A stretch of 64,000 nt of DNA, from assembly GCA_036971615.1 (NCBI GenBank), contig JAYKKR010000002.1, positions 3,410,001 through 3,474,000 of the forward strand. The letters are read 5' to 3'. The notes under the pieces are model-generated. The model was not told the DNA's origin. It saw only the letters and a list, made by a program, of their open reading frames with translations, and did no database searches. This DNA comes from Amyloporia xantha. Taxonomy: Eukaryota; Basidiomycota; Agaricomycetes; Polyporales; Adustoporiaceae. Below, in pieces: positions 9,058 to 20,469 of the stretch (its first letter is position 1; each line of letters starts with the position of its first letter). The position numbers were made by a program, and so were the translations under genes.

Positions 9058-12000
9058 TCACTGTCGCGCTTTGCGCGGGAGTGAGCGATATCCTTTGACG
9101 CCATGGAGCGTCAAGTAGTCGTCCAAGGCTGCAAGTTCTTTGCAGTTTGAGTACGGTTCCCATGTGTGGTCCCCTAGGGTCCATCGCACATGGAACTCTA
9201 CTCGGTTCCCGTCCCAGCGGTGGCCGACGATCTCGTCGACTAGCCATTCCTGGTCTTCATTCTGCCCAAAATCGTAGTACGATTGCGCTTCACGATGTGG
9301 AAACATCGTGTCGTCGTTGGGTTCATGTTTCCTCAGGAGCGACGCGTGGAACGTAGGATGAATCCTGCGTTCCTTCAGTGCGTCCGGTAGCTCCAGCGTA
9401 TAGTTGGACGATTCCGGGTGGCACTGCGTCACTCTGTACGGTCCAATGTATTTTGGCATCAGCTTCCTCGCGCGTCCTTTCGGAAGCGCGAGGTTCTGGG
9501 TGGACAGGTATACCAAGGATCCAACCGTAAATACGGGTTCCTGTTGGCGGTGCTTGTTCGCTTGGTGTGCCTGTTGGACCCGGCTCTCGATTATGGTGTC
9601 GTGCGCCATTTCCAGGTTACCGCGAGCTCGCTCGGCGAACTCGCGTACTCCCGCGTATGTGGACTCCGTACGGATCCCATTCAGCGTACGGGGCAGGTAC
9701 CCGTAGTTCAACTCGAACGGTGCGAATCCCGTCGTGCTGCTCGTGGCGGAATTCAGTGCAAATTCCACCATGGGTATCTTCTCGTACCAGTCGAGCTGGT
9801 CCGGGGATACTACCGAGCGCAGTATCTGTGAGATCGATCGGATTGTCCGTTCGGACAAGCCGTCCGTCTGGGGGTGGAATGAAGTTGACATTAGCAATTT
9901 CGCCCCCAGAAGACGATGGAGTTCACGCCAAAATTTCGACGTGAATTTCGAATCTCGGTCAGATACGATCGACTCGGGCAATCCGTGGAGTCGGATTATC
10001 TCCCTCAGATATTGCATCGCCAAGTGCGAGGCCGTACTGGTGGTGGTTATGGGCACCAAATGTACCATGTTCGTTAATCGGCAGACTACCACCCAAAGGT
10101 AGTCGTATCCGTTCGAACTGGGGAACGGTCCCACGAAGTCCATCACTATCGAGTTCCACGGATATCGTGGAATCGGTAGTGAATGTAGCAGCCCCGCTTG
10201 CAATTGGTTTCGCAGCTTTGCAGTTTGACAAGTTCCGCAAGTAATGCAGAACTTGTCGATGTCTCGGCCAATCTTTGGCCACCAAAAGGAGCGTCGGATG
10301 TATTCCGACGTCTTTTGCGGCCCAAAGTGTCCGATAGTCGTGTGCCCGTGGTCGATAACGACCTCGGGCAGTAGTCGCTTTTTGAGCGGTATCCTCGGGA
10401 TGCATAGTACCTCATCGCCTTGGCGATTTTTCGAGTAGATCAGTCCCTCGCGTATTACGAAGGCTGGGTATTCGCCCGGTGCATCCCTGACCTTACTGAA
10501 GAGTGGGTCGTGGGCGTATCCCCCTCGCACGGTGCGAATGAAATCGATCTCCCGTTCGACGCGCTCCCTTAGAGGGGGCCCCGACTGGAGGGCCTCGGCG
10601 ACCGTAGGGTCGGGCGAGTCGTCCGGAACGCGTGGTTGAGGAGGGGCCTGGTTGGCCGTTGCCAATTCAGCCGCCTCCACGTCCCGCAATTCCCGGACTT
10701 CTTCCAATACAGGCGCGTGGGACGTCAGACGTCCTGCCCTGAGTTCCAGGACACGATTGACCGGTAGGTCATCGTGTTCGGGGTCCAGGCGTACATCGGC
10801 ATTCGCGTAATCCTGTGGGGGTGTGAAGTCGTCGGAGTTGTCGTTCTCGTAATAACGAGAGAGACAATCGGCGACTTTGTTCTCTCGTCCTTCTACGTAC
10901 GAAATTTCGTACTGGAACCGTGAGAGGTATTCGTACCAACGAACCAGTCGGTTCGTGGGGTTCGATACTCCCTCGAAGAAGGTCAATGCCTTATGGTCCG
11001 TAATGATGCGGATCCGGCGGCCCAGCAGCTTATCCTCCCATTTGAGGAGAGCCTCTAGGATTCCCAGTGCCTCGTGTTCGTACGTTTTGTACGCTCGTTG
11101 GGCACTAGTGAATTTCTTAGACATGAAGCCTGCCGGTCGGCATGTACGCCAGTCTGGCCCTTGTCCATAAACAGCGCCGACTCCATGTATGGAGGCGTCG
11201 CTAATAACCCATATGGGTTCAGGGTTGGATGGGTCGATTGGCTTCAATATCGGGGCCCTGCACGCTAATGCTTTGATGGACTCAAAGCATTTGGAGTGCA
11301 GTGGGCGCCACACGAACGGTCTGCCGTTGTGCGCCATATCCGCTAGCGGCGACGTATAGGCTGAGACATCTGGCATGAAGTGTGCCAGATAGTTGACTAG
11401 TCCCAGAAATCGCTGTACTTCATGATAGGATCGCGGGATTCGCCATTCGCAAATCCTCGCCATCTTATCTGAATCGGCGTGGAGTCCTCGGTCATCTATA
11501 AGGTGACCCAGGCAATCCATGCGTTGCGAGAAGAAATCGCATTTGGTTTGACTCAAATAGAGTTTCGCCTGGCGAAGCTTTTTGAGTACCACCGCGAGAT
11601 GTTCCTCGTGGTCTTCGATCGAGTCGGAGAACACGAAAATGTCGTTGAGGTAAACGTGGACAAACCGGCCTATGCAATCGCGAAAGATTGCTGTCATGAG
11701 AGACTGGAACGTCGCTGGGGCGTTACAGTCTCCTTGTTGCATGACATGGCTCACGAATGTGCCGTACGGTGTTGAGAACGCCGTCTTCCAGACGTCTTCA
11801 GCAGCTATTCGTATCTGCTCATAGGCGTCTGACAAGTCGATCTTAGAGCGAAACTTCGCTCGGGCCAAATCCATTCAGATTTGGTCTTGATCGGGGAATG
11901 GCGTCACGTCCTTTATGGTGTTGTCATTGCGCTGTCGCGCGTCGACAACACTGCGGAGTTTGCCTGACTTCTTTACTATGCAAAGAAGTGGGGCCGCTTG

Positions 12001-12540
12001 GGTTGCCATCCTGGATTCCCACCAGCCATTCGCCGTATACCGCTCAATTTTCTCGAGCAGTTGCGGTTTCATGGCGTCGGGACATCGGGGTAAGTGATAC
12101 TTATATCGCTTATCCTGGTCAATGAGTGGGATCCGATGGTTTACCTCCCGTAGGGGAGGTAACCCCGGTGGAGGAGGGCACATGATGTCCTCAAACTCCT
12201 TATTCCACTTTTCTTGCAGTGATGTATAGTCGGGACGTAGTGTCACCCGGATCTCCTCATCGATGGTGAGATCCCTGGCGGCCTGGTCCATTGCCTCGTT
12301 CAGACCCCATGGGTCTGGTCGACCAAACTTGTCCCGCTTCTCGTTGGACGAGTGCGGGCTTGGCACCGATCGCTCGGCGATCACAGGTGCCCGTTCTCGA
12401 TAATTCCGTCCCTTCTGGGGTGGAACAATTCTCACTGGGTGTTTCCCTTTCCTGGGAGGGATGACGGGAGCACTGTCCCCCTCCCCCCTCGGGAATACCG
12501 TAGGATCGCCCGCGTAGCGAGAACGAGGGGGTTCCGCCAT
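9058..12540 (-). pseudogene. pol: Outer element pol: reverse transcriptase, RNase H, integrase and chromodomain (two lesions)
   Basis: Minus-strand frame of about 1,160 codons, open from ATG 12540 to the stop at 9058 except for one in-frame TGA at 11877..11875. Order: short linker, RT fingers (HRIPLIDQDKRYKYHLP, LRSVVDARQRND), RT palm (IDLSDAYEQIRI, then YLND at about 11652..11641 where the family has YLDD), RNase H (WVISDASIHGVGAV, TDHKALTFF), integrase zinc finger H-H-C-C (HTTIGHFG ... CGTCQTAK), integrase core D-D-E (MDFVGPF, SDRDSKF, LSERTIR), GPY/F-like region, and a C-terminal chromodomain (EWLVDEIVGHRWDGN ... WTLGDHTWEP). The chromodomain places it among chromoviruses, whose integrases can bind modified histones. 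The TGA and the Asp-to-Asn change both fit CpG deamination, and both should abolish activity. It is in the same frame as gag, separated by a UAG. Confidence 0.9.
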
Positions 12541-12561
12541 TGTGGAACTCGCTGCGGGTTC

Positions 12562-15270
12562 CTACGGAGTCGTACCAGTCCCCACGACTGCTGCGTGCAG
12601 GCGCGGGTATGTACGGCGCGGATGGCTGTCCTTGCGCGCCGCCAGCACGGCGGCCTCTTCAACCGCCGTGTACGCCGGTACGCGGATGCCGTTCACATGG
12701 ATGGTGTGGTGTTTGAAGTCAAGCACCACGCCGTAGGTGTTGCAGAACACCGTGCCCAGGATGGCATTGTAACGGTCAATGTCCACTACATCCATGTAGT
12801 GTGTGGCGTGTACGGGGCCGACCCGTAGGGTCGGACGCGCGCCATAATTGATGCGTGTGCGACTGCCCTTGGTTCCCAATTGCAGTCCCATTTGTTCTTG
12901 CAGGTCGACGCGATCGGCATGACTCAAATACGCCATTTCAGGCGATATGGAGTCCGTCGTACATCCTGTGTCAAACAAGGTGTACGCCTTCACGCCATTG
13001 ATCTCAACTTCAGCACACAAAGTGTGCTGGAGCGTCGGCGTACGCTTCGGTTGACCCGCAGGGTCGGTGATCCTCCGTACCCGGGGGTCATACAACCAAG
13101 CCCCCTTCAACGTACGGCTTGGCTGAGTCACCCCCATGGCGTAGCATTGGGGGGGCACAGGCTCCGTACCAGGGGTGCGCGCATCGCTCGGTTCGATACG
13201 CATGCCCGCAAAGCGCATCGCCCCCAACTGTAGATCGTCGTCATACGACTGATCCCCATCGTCGTGGGATGAGTATTGGGAGCCCCCGTATCCATAGTCG
13301 GATGCCGGGTACGTCTCATCCCTCTCATTGTTCGCGGGTGATTGCACATCATCTTCGTCCTGTTCCTGGACCGTCTCGAGTACGCCAGGCGTACTTGACG
13401 ATTCAGGGTCCGGGTCAGTTACTCGCTGCGCGAACATTCGCGGGCCAGGCTTGGCCTTGCTCCCGGGATGCGGGCAGTTGGTAGAGATGTGGCCTTTCTC
13501 CCCACACCCGTAGCATGTCAGGTTGGAGTGGTCATGCATCGGGGCCGAGTCGTGCGTAGCACGAGCTTCATGCGGCCGCGCTGGCGCGGCACCCGTGGGC
13601 ACTTCCCGCCATGTGAAAGGGCGATCTCCTCGAGATTGACTCCTCGGGCGATGACTCCTATTCCCAGGGGTAGTAGTCCTCCCCGTAGACGGTGTCGTCG
13701 TCGGTGAGGACTTTGGGGTGGTAGCCGTAGGCTGCAGTGCACGCCTGGCGCGCCGCCGGGAGGCTTCGCCTTCCTGTCCAGTCTCCCAGTCGCGGACCGC
13801 GTCTACCAGTTGGTTAAGCGTATTCCGTTCCGCGGAAAGTCGGTATCCTGTTATGACCGTACGATATATCTCGTCCGGTAGTGCGTCTAGGAACCGCTTG
13901 CGGAACTGGTACGTCGACGGTCGCTCCACCATACGGTTGCCGTATGAGTTGAGGCGATCGGCGAGGTCGGACGCTCCACCCGTGGTGGAACTATATGTAG
14001 CGCGTTCGAATCGTTCGGACGCGATCTGTTCCTCATTTTTATGGAGGAACCGGCGGTGCAACTGCACAATCGCTTCTTCGAACGTCCATCGCCTAATCTC
14101 CCTTTGAGGAGATTGGACGTTGATGAAGAACCAGGACGCCGCGGTTTTGTCCACCGCTCGGCCCAAGATCTGTAATCGATCTTGGTCCAGGCTTGGACCG
14201 GTGATGCGGAGGGTGCTGAAATAATCCAGCAGCTTCTGCAGCCAGACCTCGAAGGCGTCCAGATCGTCCGTTCCATCGTATGACGATGGAAACGGTGGTT
14301 TCGCCATGCGGAGGTACTCCGGCGGGCTCAATGTCGGTTCCGCCGATACAGATTCGTATATCATTCGACGAGTCCGCTCTATAGCGGCTTCGTAGGCGAA
14401 ATGCTCACTCGGCATTGCGCTCCCTGCCCGCACCGGTTGAGACGGTGCAACACTTCCAAACCTCAGACCCAAATTAGATGGTCCGGGCATCTGCCCAAAG
14501 GACACGTTACGGGGAACGCCTATCGCGGGTGATCCCCCTTGGCTTCGACGGGGGTCACCAGACGATCCTCTGGTTGCTCCCAATGGTGGCGTAGGAGTAT
14601 GGCCCGTCTGCAAAGACGTGCCACTCCGTGAGGACGAGGGGGGTCCCGGTGGATTTCCGCCGGGTGGTCCGCCAGGTGGTCCCCCGGGTGGTCCCCCAGG
14701 AGGTCCTCCCGGTGGGCCGTTAGAGCTAGGGGGTCCACCACCTAAGGGTGGGCCTCCATTGCCGGGTGGACCTCCTATCGGTGGTCCACCTCCATTACCG
14801 TCGCTGCTCGAGTCATCACTCGGGCTACTCGACGGCGGGGGGTACCCTGGTGGGGGTGGCGACCGGCCGGAGCGCGAGCGCTCCTGCGATTCGCGTAATC
14901 GGGCTTCAGCAGTTGCGCCATACCGACGCATCCGTCGCTGGGCGGCGATCCTTCGTTCATACAAGGCGTCTGACTCCCCAAACTGCTGGGGTGCGGCGAT
15001 TCCTTCAATCGCCGTTTCGATCGCTGGGTCCCGCTGGGAACCCACGTCGGGACTGTTTGCCCCGTTCGTGGGTCGGTCAGCCTGGCGAGCGGCCTCACTC
15101 CTGTTAGGAGTGTTGTTGCCTCCCGCGGGCCCGGTTCCGGGACCGGAAGGTACATCGTCACCCTGCTGGGTGCTAGTGGGAGTATCTCCCGGTTCGTCCA
15201 GGAGTAATTGGAGGGCTTCATGCTCGATGGCTGCGATCCGGGCGCGCATCACGACAAGTTCGTGATTTGC
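12562..15270 (-). pseudogene. gag: Outer element gag C-terminal part and aspartic protease (gag interrupted upstream)
   Basis: Minus-strand frame of about 900 codons running from the inner-element border to a TAG at 12564..12562. It contains a Pro-Gly-Gly repeat tract (about 14,620-14,780), a Retrotrans_gag-like helical domain (about 13,760-14,330; ITGPSLDQDRLQILGRAVD, SFVTFRRRFLD-like pattern), a CCHC zinc knuckle CYGCGEKGHISTNC (about 13,470-13,515), and a retropepsin domain with the active-site triad FDTG (about 12,960-12,980) and the hydrophobic ILGT strand. The protease therefore belongs to the gag frame. The 5' part of gag lies on the far side of the inner element at 25235..24811. Apart from that insertion the frame has no internal stop or frameshift. 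Confidence 0.88.
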
Positions 15271-15274
15271 GCGC

Positions 15275-16784
15275 TGTAAGGCTTGGTGCTCCTCCCGCTG
15301 TGCGATAAGCACACCTGGAAGGAACAGATCAATGAGTCGAAGGGGAAGGGGAGTGAAGACGTTCGCAGCGTCTGGCACGGAGGATGAGCAAGAGAGAAAA
15401 GAATTGATTGAGCTAGAGACTCGTAGGTATATGGGGGATGCTCTATGTGTGCTATCCCAGTCAAGTCGCAGTCGCAGTCCTAAGTACGCAGTAGATATCC
15501 GAATCGCAGTAAAATGGGTCAAGCCGCTTGCTCGCCCTCTCGTAGAAGTAAAACGCAGTGTAGCTCCGCTGAGCAATAAAACCCGGTCGCGTGAAAATCA
15601 AAGTCCCAGTCGCAGCTCGTACCAGATGGTAGATGCCCCTTCCGCCTCGTCCCCCTTCCTCATATATACCTTGTCCCGCGTGCGCTGCCACGTCACTCTC
15701 CCTCCCGCTTCCTCCCGCTACCTCCCGCTACCTCCCCTCCGACTCTTCCCCTGACTTACTTATCCTCCTTCCGCGCGCCCTTCCCTCCCTTCGCCTCATT
15801 CGCCATGTCTGAGCCTGCCGAACCCACCGACCCCATCGGTTCCCTCCATGTCCGCCGCTACCTCCTCCTCGTAGACGTGCTTCGCGCTGAGTGCGTTGTT
15901 GAGCCTTCATTCCGCCTCTTCCGATCCGGCTGCTTGGCTTGCCTGGGCGCACGGAGTGCGCTGGCTGCTGGTTTGTCCACCTTCTCATTTACTTCTCTTT
16001 CCTTCCCCTCACGTCCCGTCCCGCAGCGCCTTGCCTATGAAGCTCGAGCCCAAGCCATAGCCGCGGGGAACCTCACGCTCCCTCCGCTCACTGCCTTCGT
16101 CACCCTCCGCGAGCTCGTCCACTACATCGACTCGATCTTCCGCTCCTCCCTGAGCCATCGCGGTGCAGTCCCTTATCCTGGGATCGCCTGGAGCCCCGGC
16201 GAGGTCCGCTCTAATGCGCAGCGGACGGCTGGCACTCCGCCTCCCCTCCCGTTGTACACGGAAGAAGCCTTCTGGACCCCTCCCCGCGTCACCGAGGAAC
16301 GTACCGATGAGGCTTTGGAACGGCTCGAACTTATCGCCCGCCAGTTCTCGGACACTCTGGACCGTATGCGTCCCTATCCGCGGGCTTTCGAAGACTTAGA
16401 GCACTCGATCCGTGTCGCCGCTCATGCTCTGGGAGGAAGGGGAGGACGTCGGGAGGAGGTCCCTCGCGGGCCCGTACTGCACCTGCGGAGGAGGATTTCC
16501 GTTACCACCGGGAGACTATTTATCGTCCCCCGCGCCACCGCTCGTTCTCTGACGTCGGCGGGGGAAGGGCCCGACGCTCCCATCGACTTGTCGACCGTAG
16601 ATTAGCGTTCAGTCCTGTAGTCGTTCCATTCGAATGCCATGCTCCGTCTTGCAGCTGCTCCGTTCGAATGCGATGCTTGCTTCCGCCAAGCTCCCTTGTC
16701 CCGCGTGATCACCTCCCCTTCGTTCCGCTGTCTCGTCCTGCCCTACCGTCCGTTCATAGGGTAGCGCCGTACCCATTCCCTACA
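15275..16784 (-). repeat. 3' LTR of the inner element (left copy)
   Basis: 1,510 bp. Compared with the right copy I count about sixteen differing sites, most of them single-base indels in short homopolymers, with a few substitutions clustered near 16,650 and 16,780. A TATATA box lies at 15663..15668. The LTR contains an antisense reading frame (see 15805..16605). Confidence 0.93.
15805..16605 (+). CDS. LTR-internal antisense ORF, left copy (unknown protein)
   Basis: Plus-strand frame of 266 codons lying wholly inside the left LTR, antisense to the inner gag-pol. It starts MSEPAEPTDPIG and ends at TAG 16603-16605. A TATATA box lies about 140 bp upstream of the ATG. The right LTR carries the same ORF. 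Where the copies agree, the protein shows RPVPQRLAYEARAQAIAAGN, HYIDSIFRSSLSHRGAVPYP and TDEALERLELIARQFSDTLD, a mixed hydrophilic and helical pattern that looks like real protein. In the left copy residues about 37-70 and the last 60 or so are read in other frames because of one-base indels. No signal peptide or known domain is recognised. It could be a captured host sequence or a regulatory protein of the element. Confidence 0.5.
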   Translation: MSEPAEPTDPIGSLHVRRYLLLVDVLRAECVVEPSFRLFRSGCLACLGARSALAAGLSTFSFTSLSFPSRPVPQRLAYEARAQAIAAGNLTLPPLTAFVTLRELVHYIDSIFRSSLSHRGAVPYPGIAWSPGEVRSNAQRTAGTPPPLPLYTEEAFWTPPRVTEERTDEALERLELIARQFSDTLDRMRPYPRAFEDLEHSIRVAAHALGGRGGRREEVPRGPVLHLRRRISVTTGRLFIVPRATARSLTSAGEGPDAPIDLSTVD

Positions 16785-16797
16785 CCCCTACCCACTT
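16785..16797 (-). promoter_or_regulatory. Polypurine tract of the inner element
   Basis: On the minus strand AAGTGGGTAGGGG directly precedes the TGTAGGG start of the 3' LTR, the expected site of plus-strand priming. Confidence 0.7.
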
Positions 16798-16906
16798 AAA
16801 TTCCGACCGTCCTCGGTCGGTCCGCCGTCCTAATCCCCGAGCAAATCCCCGAGCCTTCAGGCCGTCCGATCATCGCAGAGATGCACGCGATCGGGCCGCG
16901 ATCGCG

Positions 16907-19900
16907 TTAAGATCGATAGCGCTGAGGCACGCGCGCCACCTCGAGGCGCCCTTGCCGCGCATCCCGCTCGTCCCGCAGAGGTCGCCAAACGAGGAGCACG
17001 GCACCCGCGTCCTCATTCCCAACATCCCCTCCTTCCCTCCGACTTCGCCCACTTCCTCCCCAGCTCTCTTCCTCCCCTTCCGCTTCCTCCCCATAACTCT
17101 TTTGCTCGCTTTCCCGACCCACCTCTTCATCCCCTACTTCCATTTCGTCTAATACCCCCTTTTGCGCTTCTTCCGCTTCTTCGACGATCTTGCGCACGTC
17201 TAGTGCAACCTCCTTTCGCGCCTTATACGGTACCACACGGAACGCTGCGTACCGTAGTCTTGACACCGCTCCTGTTAGTTCCGCGAGTATGTAGGCTCCT
17301 CCTTTTGTACGCCGTATGACAATCATAGGCCCGAAATACCGGGGTTTTGACTTCCTGCTATGCTCCGTCTCGATCTGTGAGTTCCGCACCAGCACCAGAT
17401 CCCCCGCTGCGAACACAAAATCCTTGATCGTCCGTGCGAACCGCCGCTCAAAATCCTTGACCGATGCGTATCGAGCCGCTAGCACCCTCCGCCGTACGTT
17501 CTGCAAATCCTCCGCCCGTTTGAGCAGCTGGCGCCCCCGGATTTCAAGTAGGTCCACTTCGCTGATCTCCTTCCGGTCGGGCGGCACCAAGTAAGTAGCT
17601 TCCGCCAGGTCGAAAGGAAAACTGGTTCAATCCCGTGCGCGATAAAGAAAGGCGAAGTGCCCGTCGATTTCTGAATCGTCACCCGTTCCGCCCAAAACAC
17701 AGCATGCATCACCTTAGGCCACCCCTTCTCGTTCCCTCCGCAAAGCTTAACAGCTGCTTCCCGTACGTCCCGGTGCCTCCGCTCCACGATCCCGTTCGCC
17801 TGTGAGTTGTACGCTGATATTCGAATATGGTTGATTTTGTACCGTTCCCGCAGGTGTTCCAACGCCGCGACAAACGGTGTCCCGTTGTCCGTAACAATCT
17901 CCTCTACCGCTCCCCACCGACACAGCAGCTCCTCGTAGATGAAGTTTCCAATCGTCGCTCCTGTCTCCTTCCGCAGCATCCGCCATTCTGGGTAAGATGA
18001 CAGGGAACAACGCGCTTGGACGATATGCGTGTACCCATATGCTGTTGGCATGTGCATCGAGTCCATGTGCACCTTCGAAAACAGCCCCCCCGGCATAGGT
18101 ACCGTCGGTGGGATGTGGTACTTGTGCGCCTTGCGGAGCTGACACTCATGGCAACTTCCCACATACCATTTTACGTCGTGATCGAGACTAACCCACCAGA
18201 ATCGTCGAGGAGCCGGGCGCGCACCGTGAAGATCCCCTTGTGCCCGAGGGAGTCGTGCGCCTCTTTCATCAGGCCGTACGTTTCCCTTTCTCCACCACCA
18301 CCTTGTGCTTCCTCCTTTATCTTTCTTCCAGAGCCTCCCCCCTTGACAAAGAACTTGCTGGCGTAACGGACGAACGAGGTGAACTGCCTCTCGTCCATTC
18401 CTTCCGGCCGCCGGGTCTCGTAAAAATTGCCTACCTTCCGCACCCTTTCCTCCCGCGCCCCTCCGTTGCTGACCTCTGGGATCTCTACCCCCTCTCCCGC
18501 GTCCAGCGACCACACCATCAGTCCCTCTTCGTCCCTCTTCCCTCCCGGCGTATTCAAGACCTCCATGGTGAACGCGTAGGCCTCGTCAATCCACTCTTCG
18601 AAGTCATCTTCCTCTTCCGGGTCTTCCTCTGCTGCCCCCCGCCGCGAAAGCCCATCCGCCCCGCATGCCGCTTCCCCGGCACGTGTACCAGCTTGAAGTC
18701 GAATAGGAGGATCCCAGCGATCCATCTGTTGATAGTGGCGTTTGGTTGGATATCTGGGTTATTTAGCATCCCCTTAATATATTTGGCGTCGACTTCGACG
18801 ACCAGCTTCTTCACTCCGATAATGTAGATCCGGCACGCTCGCAGCGCCCGGAACAACCCAAACAGCTCCAGCTTGGCTTGCGAGTATCGGGATTCGCGTC
18901 GTTCCACGTTATGGACCCGAACCGGTTTGGCCTTCTCTTCCCGTCCTCCCCTTTCTGTAAGATCACGAACCCCACCCCGATCCACGATGAATCCACCGCC
19001 AGAATCACCTCCCCGTTCGGGACCCATAGTCAATCGGGACGAGCGCGGGCGAGTTGATTACTGCGTCCTTCAGCTTCCGTGCATAGCGTCCTCCTGCGCC
19101 TCCTCCCATACGAAGTCGGCTCCCTTCCGAAGCAAGTCGTTGAGTGGGCGCGCCATTTTTCCGAAGTCCTTTACAAACATCCGCACTAGCCCGCAGGTCC
19201 CCAAAAATCCTCGCACGTTTGTTACCGTCTCACACCGCGGCCAATCCTTGATCTTCTGCACTCGGGACTCCTCCGGGACCCTCCCCTCGTACGTGCATCG
19301 GTGCCCTACCACCCACCACCTCTGGAACGCATAAATACGCCTTCTTCCCCGAGAACGTCCCTCCCACGTTCCCGATCCGTTGCAACACCCGATTTACGTT
19401 CTGTAGGTGTTCCCACACGAATCGCCTTATCCCTGGGTTCCCTCGATTGTCTCATACCCCCTTCCAGCTCGTACCGGGTCTTTGGCCCTTTAATTGGCAC
19501 GTCGTCGATGAACGGGACCGTGACATGCGGAATCTCGTCCTGCAGGATGAAGGTCACATCCCCATGCATAATTTGCGCAGAATTGGTATACCCCATCGGA
19601 ATCGAGGTCAGCCGAAATGCCCCCAGCGGCGTCTGGAACGAGGTGATGTCCCGAGACCGGGCGTCCAGGGTCCGCTGGTCGAAAGCTACGTATAGGTCCA
19701 GGATCCCATAACATCCCCTTCCCCCCGAAGGACTCCGCCAGATGTTCTACCAGTGGGGGAACCGCCGCTGGCCCTTGATAGCTACGCCGTTTAAGGGTTG
19801 TAGATCGTGCACCAACCGGAGGGACTTCCCGTCTTTCTTTACCACGCAGAACCACCTGGACCGGTACGACGAGTTTGAAGGCTCGTACACTCCCGAAGCG

Positions 19901-20469
19901 ATCTTGTCCTTGATGATTTGTACGACCTGATCAAAGATTCCCGGCGGGATAGGGATGTTCTTCAGCACCCACGGGACGTGTTCCACCGTCGGAATCATGA
20001 CCGGGTCGAAGTATTCGTCCGAGAACCTTCCCTTCTCCGTCTCGTCCCAGGCGAACACCCGCTCGTGCTGTCCCACTAAAAAGTCCACCAACTTCACTTC
20101 TTCCGGCCACAGGAATCCCCCTCCCCTACGTCCAACGCCTTCCTCCGCTCGTCCGTATAACGCTCTCTGCGGGTGGAACTCGGGCGGCCGACGAGGCAGT
20201 TCCGGTAGGTTCCTCAGGGGGTCCCCTGGCGCTCTTCGCACGATTCGAAATTCTTCAGGTAGCGTTGTCGCCACCGGCCTTACCTTGTTCGCTACCTTCT
20301 TGTAGGCGTACGCATGTACCACCTCGTCTTCTTCTACCCAGAATCCTTCCTTCCCGCTCCTTCCGCTCCCTTCCGGCACTATAAGTCCTCCCTCCCGCGT
20401 TAAGTGTATCCTCTTCTTCCCTGCTCGCACCACCGGTGGTCGTTCGTTTATCTTGGGTTCGCGCGGCAA
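16907..20469 (-). pseudogene. pol: Inner element pol (RT, RNase H, integrase), broken by many frameshifts
   Basis: Minus-strand coding potential continues from 20469 to 16907 but jumps frame at least seven times, near 19,750-19,850, 19,490, 19,310, 19,230, 19,040, 18,550-18,730, 18,500 and 17,590. The pieces in order are an RT N-terminal part (SRWFCVVKKDGKSLRLVHDL), RT palm with the motif VPFIDDVPIKGP (about 19,500), RT connection (FSGKKAYLCVPE), RNase H (ILAVDSSWIGVGFVILQ, VEVDAKYIKGMLNNPDI), an integrase zinc finger (HDSLGHKG ... CHECQLRK), an integrase core with VHMDSMHMP, VTDNGTPF and NGIVERRHRD supplying D-D-E, and a C-terminal domain (KSKPRYFGPMIVIRRTKGG). The catalytic residues are intact where readable. 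This architecture matches a Ty3 family abundant in mushrooms. There is no chromodomain. Confidence 0.88.

Noticed and set aside
14640..14780. Short direct repeats in gag that could resemble a CRISPR-like array
   Set aside because: The units are in-frame codon repeats without spacers of constant length, and the genome is eukaryotic.
14618..15265. Plus-strand 215-codon frame rich in PGGPPGGP-like repeats
   Set aside because: It is the antisense shadow of the Pro/Gly tract in the outer gag; the repeat DNA opens both strands.
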